Shown piece by piece: positions 41,116-48,848 of a stretch of DNA of 64,000 nucleotides. The notes under the pieces were generated by a model. The model was not told the DNA's origin. It ran no database searches and was given only the letters and a program-made list of their open reading frames with translations. Made by a program: the position numbers and the translations under genes. The stretch's first letter is position 1; each line of letters opens with the position of its first letter. Where the stretch lies: the NCBI GenBank assembly GCA_044226045.1, contig JBGAHR010000020.1, positions 8,875 through 72,874 of the forward strand, written 5' to 3'. This DNA is from Endoryza sp044226045 (GTDB taxonomy: Bacteria > Bacteroidota > Bacteroidia > Chitinophagales > Chitinophagaceae).

Positions 41116-41532
41116 ATGAAAAAAATACTGACTATTGGGCTGTTAGCTCTCCTGCTCTGGAGCTGCCATACAGCCAAAAAAACACAACAGGAAAATGCCA
41201 AACTCAATGGCACCTGGATACCGGTAAAGGAAGAAATGGCGGGTAATACTTTACCGCCTGCGGCTTACCAGGAACAAAAGCTCATTATCAATGACACTAC
41301 TTACATCATGACTGCTGAAAGTATTGATAAGGGCGCAGTACAGGCTAAAGATGGAAAGATGGATATCTATGGACGCGGAGGAGTGAACAAAGGAAAGCAC
41401 TTCACTGCTATTTATAAATTTGAGAACGATCAACTGGTAGTTTGCTATAACCTCACCGGAACAAATTATCCGGAAAGTTTCGACACGAAAGGCAAACCCA
41501 TGTATTTCCTGGCCGTGTATAGAAAAGAATAG
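41116..41532 (+). CDS. Lipoprotein with TIGR03067-like domain
   Basis: A 138-residue lipoprotein: the signal ends Leu-Leu-Trp-Ser-Cys with lipidation Cys17. The mature part starts Leu-Asn-Gly-Thr-Trp-Ile-Pro-Val-Lys, has Leu-Ile-Ile-Asn-Asp-Thr-Thr-Tyr and Tyr-Lys-Phe-Glu-Asn-Asp-Gln-Leu-Val-Val-Cys-Tyr strands, and ends Gly-Lys-Pro-Met-Tyr-Phe-Leu. This beta-rich pattern matches TIGR03067 or lipocalin-like domains. The ligand is unknown. It lies alone after the repeat-rich gap. Confidence 0.7.
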   Translation: MKKILTIGLLALLLWSCHTAKKTQQENAKLNGTWIPVKEEMAGNTLPPAAYQEQKLIINDTTYIMTAESIDKGAVQAKDGKMDIYGRGGVNKGKHFTAIYKFENDQLVVCYNLTGTNYPESFDTKGKPMYFLAVYRKE

Positions 41533-41543
41533 TCAAAAAAAAT

Positions 41544-41572
41544 GTGACGACTAACTTTAAGTTAATCGTCAC
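41544..41572. terminator. Bidirectional terminator hairpin
   Basis: GTGACGA (41544-41550) and TCGTCAC (41566-41572) enclose an inner TAACTT/AAGTTA pair. The A run at 41535-41542 makes a T run on the minus strand, serving the Dps gene that ends at 41658. The plus side has only a short T run. Confidence 0.7.
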
Positions 41573-41577
41573 TTTCT

Positions 41578-41657
41578 GTATTCCGCCTTTCAGCGCCTCA
41601 GCGTCTTCAGCGTCCTCAGCGTTTCTGCGTTTTCAGCGTTTCTGCGCCTTCCGCGTC
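41578..41657. repeat. Short array of CAGCGTCTTCAGCG-type words
   Basis: Near-tandem 9-12 base words (CAGCGTCTT, CAGCGTCCT, CAGCGTTTCTGCG) fill the gap between two convergent genes up to the Dps stop codon. The composition resembles the CTCTGCG/GGCG words of the 1643-2462 array. Confidence 0.65.
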
Positions 41658-42128
41658 TCACAAGTGAGCTCGCAGCATCCAGGCCATTTTTTCATGCGAT
41701 TCCATTAAACCGGTTATGAAGTCGCTGGTGCCCAGGTCTTGCAGATCGTTCCCAATGTGATTGATATTTTCCCGCAGCCTGATGATGATGCTCTCATGAT
41801 CGCCCAGCAGTTCCTTAATAAAACCGTTGGCAGTATTCGGTTGACTCGGTTGTTCGGTCAGGTGCGTCAGCTCTAGATAGTGTTTCAGGGTTGCAGGAGC
41901 GTAATGACCCAACATGCGGATCCTTTCTGCCACACTGTCCATGATCTCGTCCAACTCTTCATACTGCGATTCAAAAAACTTATGCATTTCGTGGAATTGC
42001 GCTCCTTCCACATTCCAGTGAGCGTTTCTTGTTTTTGTATACAATAAAAATTCATCTGCAAGGAATCCGGAAAGTATGTTGGCTACTCCGGACAGGTTTT
42101 CTTTTTTAATACCGATTTCAGGTTGCAT
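41658..42128 (-). CDS. dps: Dps-family ferritin, second copy
   Basis: A 156-residue protein with the Dps ferroxidase motif: Ala-His-Trp-Asn-Val-Glu-Gly near residue 37, His-Glu-Met-His near 47 and Tyr-Glu-Glu-Leu-Asp-Glu-Ile near 56. It is shorter at the N terminus than the Dps at 11594 and clearly diverged, so the pair is not a recent duplication. It stores iron and protects DNA against peroxide. No TGA-N6-TCA box was seen upstream. Confidence 0.9.
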   Translation of the reverse strand: MQPEIGIKKENLSGVANILSGFLADEFLLYTKTRNAHWNVEGAQFHEMHKFFESQYEELDEIMDSVAERIRMLGHYAPATLKHYLELTHLTEQPSQPNTANGFIKELLGDHESIIIRLRENINHIGNDLQDLGTSDFITGLMESHEKMAWMLRAHL

Positions 42129-42235
42129 ATATTAAGTTTTAAAAGAAAGGAGAATGGCAGCTTGTTAATTCAATGCTGTTTCTGTGAAGTTACGCTGTAC
42201 AGAAGAAAAAAAAGTGCCGGAAAGGGAAGAGCCAG

Positions 42236-42676
42236 CTAGAATCTCCGAAGGATAACAACGCCCGCCACGATTAAGACCACGCCTGCAATTCTCCAGATAT
42301 TTATCCCATGTTGTTCCGGCACCAGTATTTTAAAATGATCCAGGGCCAGCGCCATCAGCATTTGTCCGCCAACAATCAATCCAAAAGTGACGGCTGGCCC
42401 CAGTTTCGGGAATACCAGCACCACCGTAGTTACAAAAAAAGCCCCCAGGCTTCCGGCCAGCCAGGTAACAGGGGGTGTTGACCGAATCGCATCCCAATGG
42501 ATCGACTGTCGCGAAAGCAGGATGTACAGAAAAACAGTGATGGCTCCCGTTATAAAAGAGAACAGGGAAGCATAAGCGGCATTGTCAACAGCTTTGCCGA
42601 AACGCGTGTTGAGGCCGGCTTGTATCGGTAAAACTGCTCCGGCAGCCAGGGCCAGCAGTATCCAGGCAATCTTCAT
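42236..42676 (-). CDS. DMT-superfamily transporter (DUF606/YdcZ)
   Basis: 146 residues from the ATG at 42676, where Met-Lys-Ile-Ala-Trp-Ile-Leu matches the family. A longer ORF adds 30 residues of non-conserved sequence. Five membrane helices and Gln-Ala-Gly-Leu-Asn near residue 14 are typical of the YdcZ (EIIA-domain-free DUF606) half-size drug/metabolite transporters, which often work as pairs. The substrate is unknown. Confidence 0.85.
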   Translation of the reverse strand: MKIAWILLALAAGAVLPIQAGLNTRFGKAVDNAAYASLFSFITGAITVFLYILLSRQSIHWDAIRSTPPVTWLAGSLGAFFVTTVVLVFPKLGPAVTFGLIVGGQMLMALALDHFKILVPEQHGINIWRIAGVVLIVAGVVILRRF

Positions 42677-42766
42677 CGGTTTGAGTTTTTGATATGATCG
42701 CGACTTTGTTTCGGACAGAAAGGTCGGCCAGGAACGATAGCCCGGCCAACCTATATTCAACCACAC

Positions 42767-43858
42767 CTATTTTAAAGCATGAGCCACTTCATTGGCTGCA
42801 AAACGAAGCGCTGATTGCACTTCAGGAATATGGGCCAACGGGTTCAGTAATCCGTAATCATGAATCATTCCCTGGCATCTCACCAGCGTTACCGGAACAC
42901 CTGCCAGATTGAGCTTCCTGGCATATGCTTCGCCTTCATCACGCAGCACGTCATTTTCTGCTGTCTGAACAAGCGTAGGGGGGAGCCCCTTCAACTCCTC
43001 GAGAGAAGCACGTAACGGCGAGGCATAAATTTCATTCCGTTCTGCAGGATTGGTTGTGTAGCTATCCCAGAACCATTTCATCATATTTTTAGTAAGGAAA
43101 CGGTCGGTGGCGTATCGGTTGTAGGAAACAGTTTCAAAAGACGCATCCGTCACCGGCCAGAACAGCAGTTGAAACTTTATTTCAGGTCCTTTTTTATTTT
43201 TTGCCATCAAGGCTACTGCGGCAGTAAGATTTCCTCCCACACTATTACCGGCAATGCCGAGTTTCTTGCTGTCAACATTAATTTCCGCACCATGTTCTGC
43301 TACCCATTTGGTGGCGGCGTAGCATTCATTCAACGCGGTTGGATACTTGGCCTCGGGTGATCGGGAGTATTCAGGATGCACGGCTACTACGCCGGAGTTG
43401 ACCACGAGGTCCCTGATGAAACGACTGTGAGTGGGATAGTCACCCAGTACCCATCCACCACCATGGAAGAACATGGTTACGGGAAGCAGACCGGTTTTAC
43501 CTGCTGGGCGAACAACAAAGAGTTTGACTGTTATGCCATCCTGCGTAATGGTTTTCTCAGATACCTCAACACCGGATAGGTCTGCCTTCACGGATGTTTG
43601 CGCACCTTCCAGCACTTTTCGAGCATCCGCCGGAGATAGTTCTTCCAAAGGTTTGCCACCACCGGAGTTTAGGGCTGTCAGGAATTTTTTGGTCTCCGTC
43701 TCAATGGCGGGATCAGTTGCATAGTTGGCAACCGTATTTTCTTTGTTCATGGTTGAATCTTTTGTTGAGTGTGAGGATGTATTGTCTGCATTCTGTTCCG
43801 AACAGGCGACCATCATACCGGCTGACACAAACAAAAGAGTGAATGGTAGAAATTTCAT
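42767..43858 (-). CDS. Alpha/beta hydrolase, HSL-type esterase, lipoprotein
   Basis: A 363-residue protein with a lipoprotein signal (Met-Met-Val-Ala-Cys, Cys19) and a linker of about 40 residues. The hydrolase has the oxyanion motif His-Gly-Gly-Gly-Trp near residue 132, catalytic Ser in Gly-Asn-Ser-Val-Gly-Gly near 206, Asp in Glu-Asn-Asp-Val-Leu near 308 and His in Ile-His-Asp-Tyr near 338. This is the hormone-sensitive-lipase/AES family. It should act in the periplasm or at the outer membrane on an unknown ester. The downstream neighbour is a transporter. Confidence 0.88.
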   Translation of the reverse strand: MKFLPFTLLFVSAGMMVACSEQNADNTSSHSTKDSTMNKENTVANYATDPAIETETKKFLTALNSGGGKPLEELSPADARKVLEGAQTSVKADLSGVEVSEKTITQDGITVKLFVVRPAGKTGLLPVTMFFHGGGWVLGDYPTHSRFIRDLVVNSGVVAVHPEYSRSPEAKYPTALNECYAATKWVAEHGAEINVDSKKLGIAGNSVGGNLTAAVALMAKNKKGPEIKFQLLFWPVTDASFETVSYNRYATDRFLTKNMMKWFWDSYTTNPAERNEIYASPLRASLEELKGLPPTLVQTAENDVLRDEGEAYARKLNLAGVPVTLVRCQGMIHDYGLLNPLAHIPEVQSALRFAANEVAHALK

Positions 43859-43894
43859 TACTGTTTATTTTTACTGTTGAATGACTGGTGATCA

Positions 43895-44689
43895 TTATTT
43901 CGAACTTCCTATCGCTGCTTTTTCAATGACTGCCGCAACAGCTTCAGGCTGTGAGATGAAAACCACATGGCTGCCTTTCACCTCGGTCACTTTCATATTT
44001 CCCCTCTTGGCCATGATCCGCTGACCTTCCGGGTTGATTGATTCGTCTTCGGTAGCCAGCACATACCAGCAGGGATGAGATGTCCAGGCCGGATTGGCAA
44101 TGGAACTTCCAAATACAGAACCGGCCAGCGGAAGTTGAGATTTGGCCATGAAATCGGCTTTGTCCTTGGTAAGATCAGCGCAGAAACCCGAATGAAATTT
44201 TCCGAGATCGTACCACGAAAATCCGTTTGCATCGGGAGGAAGAATACCGGACTTCGGTGTGGGTGGCAGTTTCTTGATCAGATCAATCAATACTTCATTC
44301 GGTTCAGGAACAAAAGCTGCCACGTAAACCAATCCGGCCACATTGGGATGATTGCCTGTTTCTGAAATGATGCAGCCACCGTAAGAGTGTCCGACAAGTA
44401 TGGTCGGTCCGTTTTGCCGGTCGAGCACCCGTTTGGTAGCGGCCGCATCATCTGTCAATCCGGTATTGGGGTTGCCCACAACACTTACATTGTAACCTTT
44501 TTTGATAAGGATTTTATAAACGCCTTCCCAGCCCGATCCATCTGCGTAGGCTCCGTGAACAAGCACAATGTTTTTTACTCCCTGCGCGTCAGAAGCCTTT
44601 GGTGTCATTCCAAAAACTGTGGCAAGCGTCAGTGCCATCAGTAACGGTTTAGGGATAAACGATCCCCGGTTTGGACGAAATGATTTCAT
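43895..44689 (-). CDS. Secreted alpha/beta hydrolase
   Basis: About 264 residues from the ATG at 44689. The N terminus is a signal peptide (to about Ala-Ser-Asp-Ala-Gln near residue 36). Val-His-Gly-Ala-Tyr-Ala-Asp-Gly-Ser-Gly-Trp precedes the nucleophile motif Gly-His-Ser-Tyr-Gly-Gly, and Gly-Ser-His-Val-Val-Phe near the C terminus holds the catalytic His. It resembles small single-domain hydrolases of the MenH/esterase group. The substrate is unknown. It lies 36 bases upstream of the esterase gene in the same direction. Confidence 0.85.
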   Translation of the reverse strand: MKSFRPNRGSFIPKPLLMALTLATVFGMTPKASDAQGVKNIVLVHGAYADGSGWEGVYKILIKKGYNVSVVGNPNTGLTDDAAATKRVLDRQNGPTILVGHSYGGCIISETGNHPNVAGLVYVAAFVPEPNEVLIDLIKKLPPTPKSGILPPDANGFSWYDLGKFHSGFCADLTKDKADFMAKSQLPLAGSVFGSSIANPAWTSHPCWYVLATEDESINPEGQRIMAKRGNMKVTEVKGSHVVFISQPEAVAAVIEKAAIGSSK

Positions 44690-44750
44690 GATTGTTTTTT
44701 TAGATTTTATTAATATGATCCTGTCCATTGAACAGGAGTATCGATGATCG

Positions 44751-45074
44751 TTAACTACTGCTTTCCCACACATCCTGGTATCGGTCGGGATGTTGATGAA
44801 ATCTTTGCTGAATAGTTCTCGACAGTGTAATGATCTTTAATTCGTGCATTCGGGCATATTCTACAATTTCATACAGAAGCCTGCTTACAACAGCCCGTAT
44901 ATGCTTTCTTGCCGAGATGATGGTTTCCCGGATGATGATGGCATCTTCCCTGAGTGTGATATTGATTTGTACGGCTCTTTGCTCGGAATCATGCAATACG
45001 AATGAGCCTTCTCCACTATCGGCGATATCAACGGAAACATTGTACATGAATTTCTTTTTCAGTACAAATGTCAT
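44751..45074 (-). CDS. GNAT-like N-acetyltransferase domain protein, degenerate
   Basis: A 107-residue protein (the start may be the ATG at 45047). The Ser-Gly-Glu-Gly-Ser-Phe-Val-Leu opening, the central strand and the C-terminal Tyr-Ala-Arg-Met-His-Glu-Leu-Lys-Ile-Ile-Thr-Leu-Ser followed by Phe-x-x-His-Pro-Asp-Arg-Tyr-Gln-Asp-Val match the small YjdJ-type acetyltransferases (PF14542). The acetyl-CoA loop Arg-Gly-x-Gly-x-Gly/Ala expected before the last helix is replaced by His-Ile-Arg-Ala-Val-Val, and the usual Cys before Phe is replaced by Ser, so it may be inactive. Confidence 0.65.
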   Translation of the reverse strand: MTFVLKKKFMYNVSVDIADSGEGSFVLHDSEQRAVQINITLREDAIIIRETIISARKHIRAVVSRLLYEIVEYARMHELKIITLSRTIQQRFHQHPDRYQDVWESSS

Positions 45075-45130
45075 GAAGAGTGCCGCGCTGGAGAATATCT
45101 GATTTAGACGTAGACTTGTATAAGTGGTGC

Positions 45131-45631
45131 TTACTTGTTAACCGAAGTAAGAGGAATATGAAAATCGGAACGGTCAACATTTCGGAGAACCTGGCAGAAT
45201 GTGTCAACGCAATTCCCGGAACGAAAAAGTACCACGAGTTCTTTGATCTTCTCTTTTTCGGGCACCTTGAAAAAGCGGCGAATGTTATTAATGGAGTAAC
45301 TCCATTGATTGTTTTTCACAAATGTTGCCCGGGCATTTTCTTCCGTTGTGCCCCAATGAAATGGCACATATCGCCAGTCATTCGGAAAAGAGGAACTGTC
45401 AGTGATCAGTCCTAGGTGCACATATACAGGACCTGAGAAGTTCAGCAATCCCTGGTTACCCAGCCTGGCATTGCAGGTGATGGTAATGGAACTGGTGTCG
45501 TTTATCTCAGCCGGCGTGGTTTTAATCAGCGGCTGTTCACAGGAAACAATTAGCAAAGCAACAATCAGAATCAAGGACAGTTTCCGGGAACGTGTTAACA
45601 ACAATGCAGATTTTAGCAAGATATTTCTCAT
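45131..45631 (-). CDS. Hypothetical lipoprotein coupled to a TPR kinase
   Basis: About 166 residues from the ATG at 45631, with a lipoprotein signal ending Leu-Leu-Ile-Val-Ser-Cys. The mature part is beta-rich (Ile-Thr-Ile-Thr-Cys-Asn-Ala, Val-Tyr-Val-His-Leu-Gly-Leu) with Trp-rich segments resembling the starch-binding-like modules of some Bacteroidota surface lipoproteins, but I cannot assign a family. The start is one base after the stop of the kinase gene, so translation is coupled. It may be a sensing partner or an accessory of the kinase pair. Confidence 0.6.
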   Translation of the reverse strand: MRNILLKSALLLTRSRKLSLILIVALLIVSCEQPLIKTTPAEINDTSSITITCNARLGNQGLLNFSGPVYVHLGLITDSSSFPNDWRYVPFHWGTTEENARATFVKNNQWSYSINNIRRFFKVPEKEKIKELVVLFRSGNCVDTFCQVLRNVDRSDFHIPLTSVNK

Positions 45632-45632
45632 A

Positions 45633-47432
45633 TCAAATGGTTTCTTTGAGTCTTGGTGACAGGTGCTTAATACTTTTATCAATATTTAATTCTATCGTTA
45701 AACAGGTTCCATTGTCGGATTGAATGCTGAAGCTGGCTACAATATCTTCACTGAGGCCCTTCATCAATCGTACGCCCAGGGATTGTGTTGAGTCGATATC
45801 AAAGTTGTCTGGCAGACCCCGGCCATTATCCTTTATACGGAATAGCCAGTTATTGTTTTTATCCGGCAACATGGAAATATCAATGATACCTCCCTTTTTA
45901 TTGGGAAAAGCGTGTTTGATGGAATTGGTAATTCCTTCATTCAATACGAGCCCAATCGGAAGTGCGATGGAAACATCCAGTGAAAGTGGAGCCGAATCGA
46001 TACGAATCTGGCAATCGCCGCCGTGATCGAGGCTGTCTTTCAGGTAATTGACCAGGTCGGTGAGGTACGACTGCATATCGATAGTGGTCACATTGGAATC
46101 TGTATTATAGAGCCGCTGATGGATCAACGACATCGCAAACACCCTGTGTTGCGAATCCTTCACGGCTTTGAGCGCTTCATCTTTCAGGTAGGCGGATTGT
46201 GATTCAAGCAGACTGGTAATTGTATGCAGATTGTTTTTTACCCGGTGATGTATTTCTCTAAGGAGCCATTCCTTTTCCTCCACGAGGCGATGAAGGGACA
46301 GATTTTTATTATTGATTTCCTTTTGTTGTTTTTTTAGTTTTTGTACCTGTCTGTAAATGATCGAGCCCAGCGTAGTGAGTACCAGGCAGGAAATGGATAT
46401 AATCCAGGCATACCAGGTGATCCCTCTTTTATCCCTTTCCACGTCTGAAAGATTTTCTGCCTGTATTACAGGCATAACTTCCGACAGCTGTATGATTCGC
46501 TGGCGGGCGCCATAAGCCCTGGCATCTGAAGCAGCCTTTTGAATATAATCGAGTGCCAGCCTGATCTGCCCTTTTTTGAAGAGCTGTGTTGACAAGTTAA
46601 GCATGGCGGAAGTTTCTTTGGTACTCGATCGGATATCTGCTATGGCGGCCTCGCAAAGAAGCATGATGGCCGAATCGGTGGAACCCTTTCGAAGAAAAAG
46701 ATCACTGTAAGTAGAATAGACCAGGGCTTGCTGATGCAGATCCAGTTGCGGTCTTTTTAATAGAAGCCTGAATCCCGAGTCTGCGGCGGAGACCTTATTG
46801 TTTCGAATCAGTTTTAATGCGGAATAGTAAACCCGCTCAAATGACCCTTCCGGACTGAGTTCGATCACAGAATCGATTTGCCGGGAACCTTCCCGGGTGT
46901 AATAGTCGTTGGATACCTTTTGTTTATTGTAATCAGACAAATCAAAAAATGCCCGCGCTTTCAGAATATGGTATTCTCTTTTTAAATCAAGGGAGAAGCG
47001 CCCCGGATCAATGGACTCAAGGGTATCGAACACATTTTTATACATACCAGAAGAAAGCAGTACAAAACAATACCGTATTTGAGAGGCACCCAACAGGCTG
47101 TCATTGTGTTGTTGCTTGGCAGCTTCAATCAGTTTGTTGGCATAAAAGAAGGCAGAGTCGAAGTTGAACAGGGCATACTCTTCATACACCGGCAGCACAT
47201 CAGCGAAAGAAGGATGCTCAATATTGGCGAGAGCCTTCTTTAAACTGTCGATTCTTGCTCTTTTGATATTATCGTATTCACGGGCCTTGCCCAATTCTCG
47301 GTTTAAGGAAACAAGAGATGACTGTACGTTGTTTTGCGCACAAACGGAAGTCATGACGCCCGATAAAAGCAGCAATGCGGATAGAAGCAACGTTTTGTTA
47401 TGGCTGATTACAGTTTTCAATGGCAGAGACAC
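45633..47432 (-). CDS. TPR-containing HisKA_2 sensor histidine kinase
   Basis: A 599-residue membrane kinase. A signal peptide (about 1-32), a periplasmic helical repeat region of TPR type (about 40-320), one membrane helix (about 341-361), a coiled coil, then Glu-Ile-His-His-Arg-Val-Lys-Asn-Asn with His396 (HisKA_2) and a HATPase domain are seen. The start is GTG, immediately after the TAA of the upstream activator gene. The gene order suggests phosphotransfer to the receiver of the activator at 47433-48848. Confidence 0.88.
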   Translation of the reverse strand: MSLPLKTVISHNKTLLLSALLLLSGVMTSVCAQNNVQSSLVSLNRELGKAREYDNIKRARIDSLKKALANIEHPSFADVLPVYEEYALFNFDSAFFYANKLIEAAKQQHNDSLLGASQIRYCFVLLSSGMYKNVFDTLESIDPGRFSLDLKREYHILKARAFFDLSDYNKQKVSNDYYTREGSRQIDSVIELSPEGSFERVYYSALKLIRNNKVSAADSGFRLLLKRPQLDLHQQALVYSTYSDLFLRKGSTDSAIMLLCEAAIADIRSSTKETSAMLNLSTQLFKKGQIRLALDYIQKAASDARAYGARQRIIQLSEVMPVIQAENLSDVERDKRGITWYAWIISISCLVLTTLGSIIYRQVQKLKKQQKEINNKNLSLHRLVEEKEWLLREIHHRVKNNLHTITSLLESQSAYLKDEALKAVKDSQHRVFAMSLIHQRLYNTDSNVTTIDMQSYLTDLVNYLKDSLDHGGDCQIRIDSAPLSLDVSIALPIGLVLNEGITNSIKHAFPNKKGGIIDISMLPDKNNNWLFRIKDNGRGLPDNFDIDSTQSLGVRLMKGLSEDIVASFSIQSDNGTCLTIELNIDKSIKHLSPRLKETI

Positions 47433-48848
47433 TTAGCTCCCGGAGCTTGTTTTTTCAATGGTGAAATAATGTTCTTTCTGAATGCCGAGTCGTTTGATCC
47501 GGGAATGAAGGGTCGAGACATTTATTTTCAGAATTTCTGCAGCCCCGCCTTGTCCGGCAACTTTTCCTCTGCATAACTTAAGGATAGAGATGATATGATC
47601 CCTCTCCATTTCCTCGATCGTTTTGGGAGTATCGCTCGCAGCGTGAGATTTTGTGTTTTGTTGCGGCTGGCCCGATGTTGGAACATCTGTAATGACCGAA
47701 CCATTGGTAAGCAATACCGATCTTTCAATCAGGTTTTCGAGTTCGCGGATATTACCGGGCCAGTGGTGGCTTTCCAGTTTTTTCAAAGCCTCACTACTGA
47801 TGCCGGTGACCTGTTTGCCGGTTCTGCGGCCGAACAATTGAATAAAATGATGGGCCAGTAATGGGATATCTTCTTTTCTTTCCCGCAGACTCGGCAGCGT
47901 AATAGGAAATACATTCAACCGATAATACAAATCCATCCTGAATCGTCCTTCGGCAATTTCTTTTTCCAGATCGCGGTTGGTGGCAGTAATGATTCTGACA
48001 TCAATCTTAATCGTTTCCCGGCCACCGATCCTTTCAATCTCCTTTTCCTGTAATACCCGCAAAAGTTTTACCTGGATTTCCAACGGCAGTTCACCAATCT
48101 CATCCAGGAAAATGGTGCCTCCGGCCGCCTGTTCAAACTTGCCGATCCGCCTTTCATAGGCGCCGGTATAGGAACCCTTTTCATGACCAAATAATTCCGA
48201 TTCAATCAGGGTAATAGGAAGTGCGGCACAATTCACCTTTATAAAAGGGCGATTTCGCCTGGCAGATAGCAAATGAATACTTTCGGCCATTTTTTCTTTA
48301 CCGGTTCCGCTTTCGCCCAGCAGCAACACAGATGTGTCAGAAGGCGCCACAGTCAGCACCGATTTCAGCGCATCCTGTAATGCCTTGCTCTTTCCAATGA
48401 CCTGCCGAAATTCCGGGATATCTGCTGGCTCTGCCACCGGGCCGGTGCTGTTGCTGATTATTTTTCTTGTTTGGAGATATTGCTCGTGTAAATACCAGGC
48501 GATATCAAGTGTAACGAGGATATCCTTCTCCCGAAAAGGTTTAACCAGGAATCCGTAGGGGCGGGTTACCTTGGCTTCATCCAGTGTTTTCTTATTGGAA
48601 TTGGCCGACAGGTAAACAAAGCCAATATCCATTTGCGATAGCTTCCGCGCAAGATCAATGCCTGTCAGGTTACCCTGCAGAAATATATCCAGTAATACCA
48701 GGTTGGGTTTTTCTTTCTCAATGATGTCGAGCGCCACCGGTACCGAGCGCGCAATGGTGCATACTTTATAGCCTGCGTTTTCAAGAATGCGTTGCAGGTT
48801 ATTCGCTTCTATGAACTGGTCTTCAACAATGAGAATTTTCTTTTTCAT
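47433..48848 (-). CDS. Receiver-AAA+-Fis sigma-54 activator
   Basis: A 471-residue regulator. The receiver domain (1-120) has phosphoacceptor Asp54 and Lys103. The AAA+ domain has Walker A Gly-Glu-Ser-Gly-Thr-Gly-Lys-Glu at 178-185 and the sigma-54 loop in the form GSYTGA at 225-230 instead of GAFTGA. Walker B is Phe-Leu-Asp-Glu-Ile-Gly-Glu-Leu-Pro. A Fis-type helix-turn-helix ends the protein (about 415-460). It overlaps the upstream TPR kinase by 4 bases and abuts the downstream one, so two kinases flank one regulator. Confidence 0.92.
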   Translation of the reverse strand: MKKKILIVEDQFIEANNLQRILENAGYKVCTIARSVPVALDIIEKEKPNLVLLDIFLQGNLTGIDLARKLSQMDIGFVYLSANSNKKTLDEAKVTRPYGFLVKPFREKDILVTLDIAWYLHEQYLQTRKIISNSTGPVAEPADIPEFRQVIGKSKALQDALKSVLTVAPSDTSVLLLGESGTGKEKMAESIHLLSARRNRPFIKVNCAALPITLIESELFGHEKGSYTGAYERRIGKFEQAAGGTIFLDEIGELPLEIQVKLLRVLQEKEIERIGGRETIKIDVRIITATNRDLEKEIAEGRFRMDLYYRLNVFPITLPSLRERKEDIPLLAHHFIQLFGRRTGKQVTGISSEALKKLESHHWPGNIRELENLIERSVLLTNGSVITDVPTSGQPQQNTKSHAASDTPKTIEEMERDHIISILKLCRGKVAGQGGAAEILKINVSTLHSRIKRLGIQKEHYFTIEKTSSGS

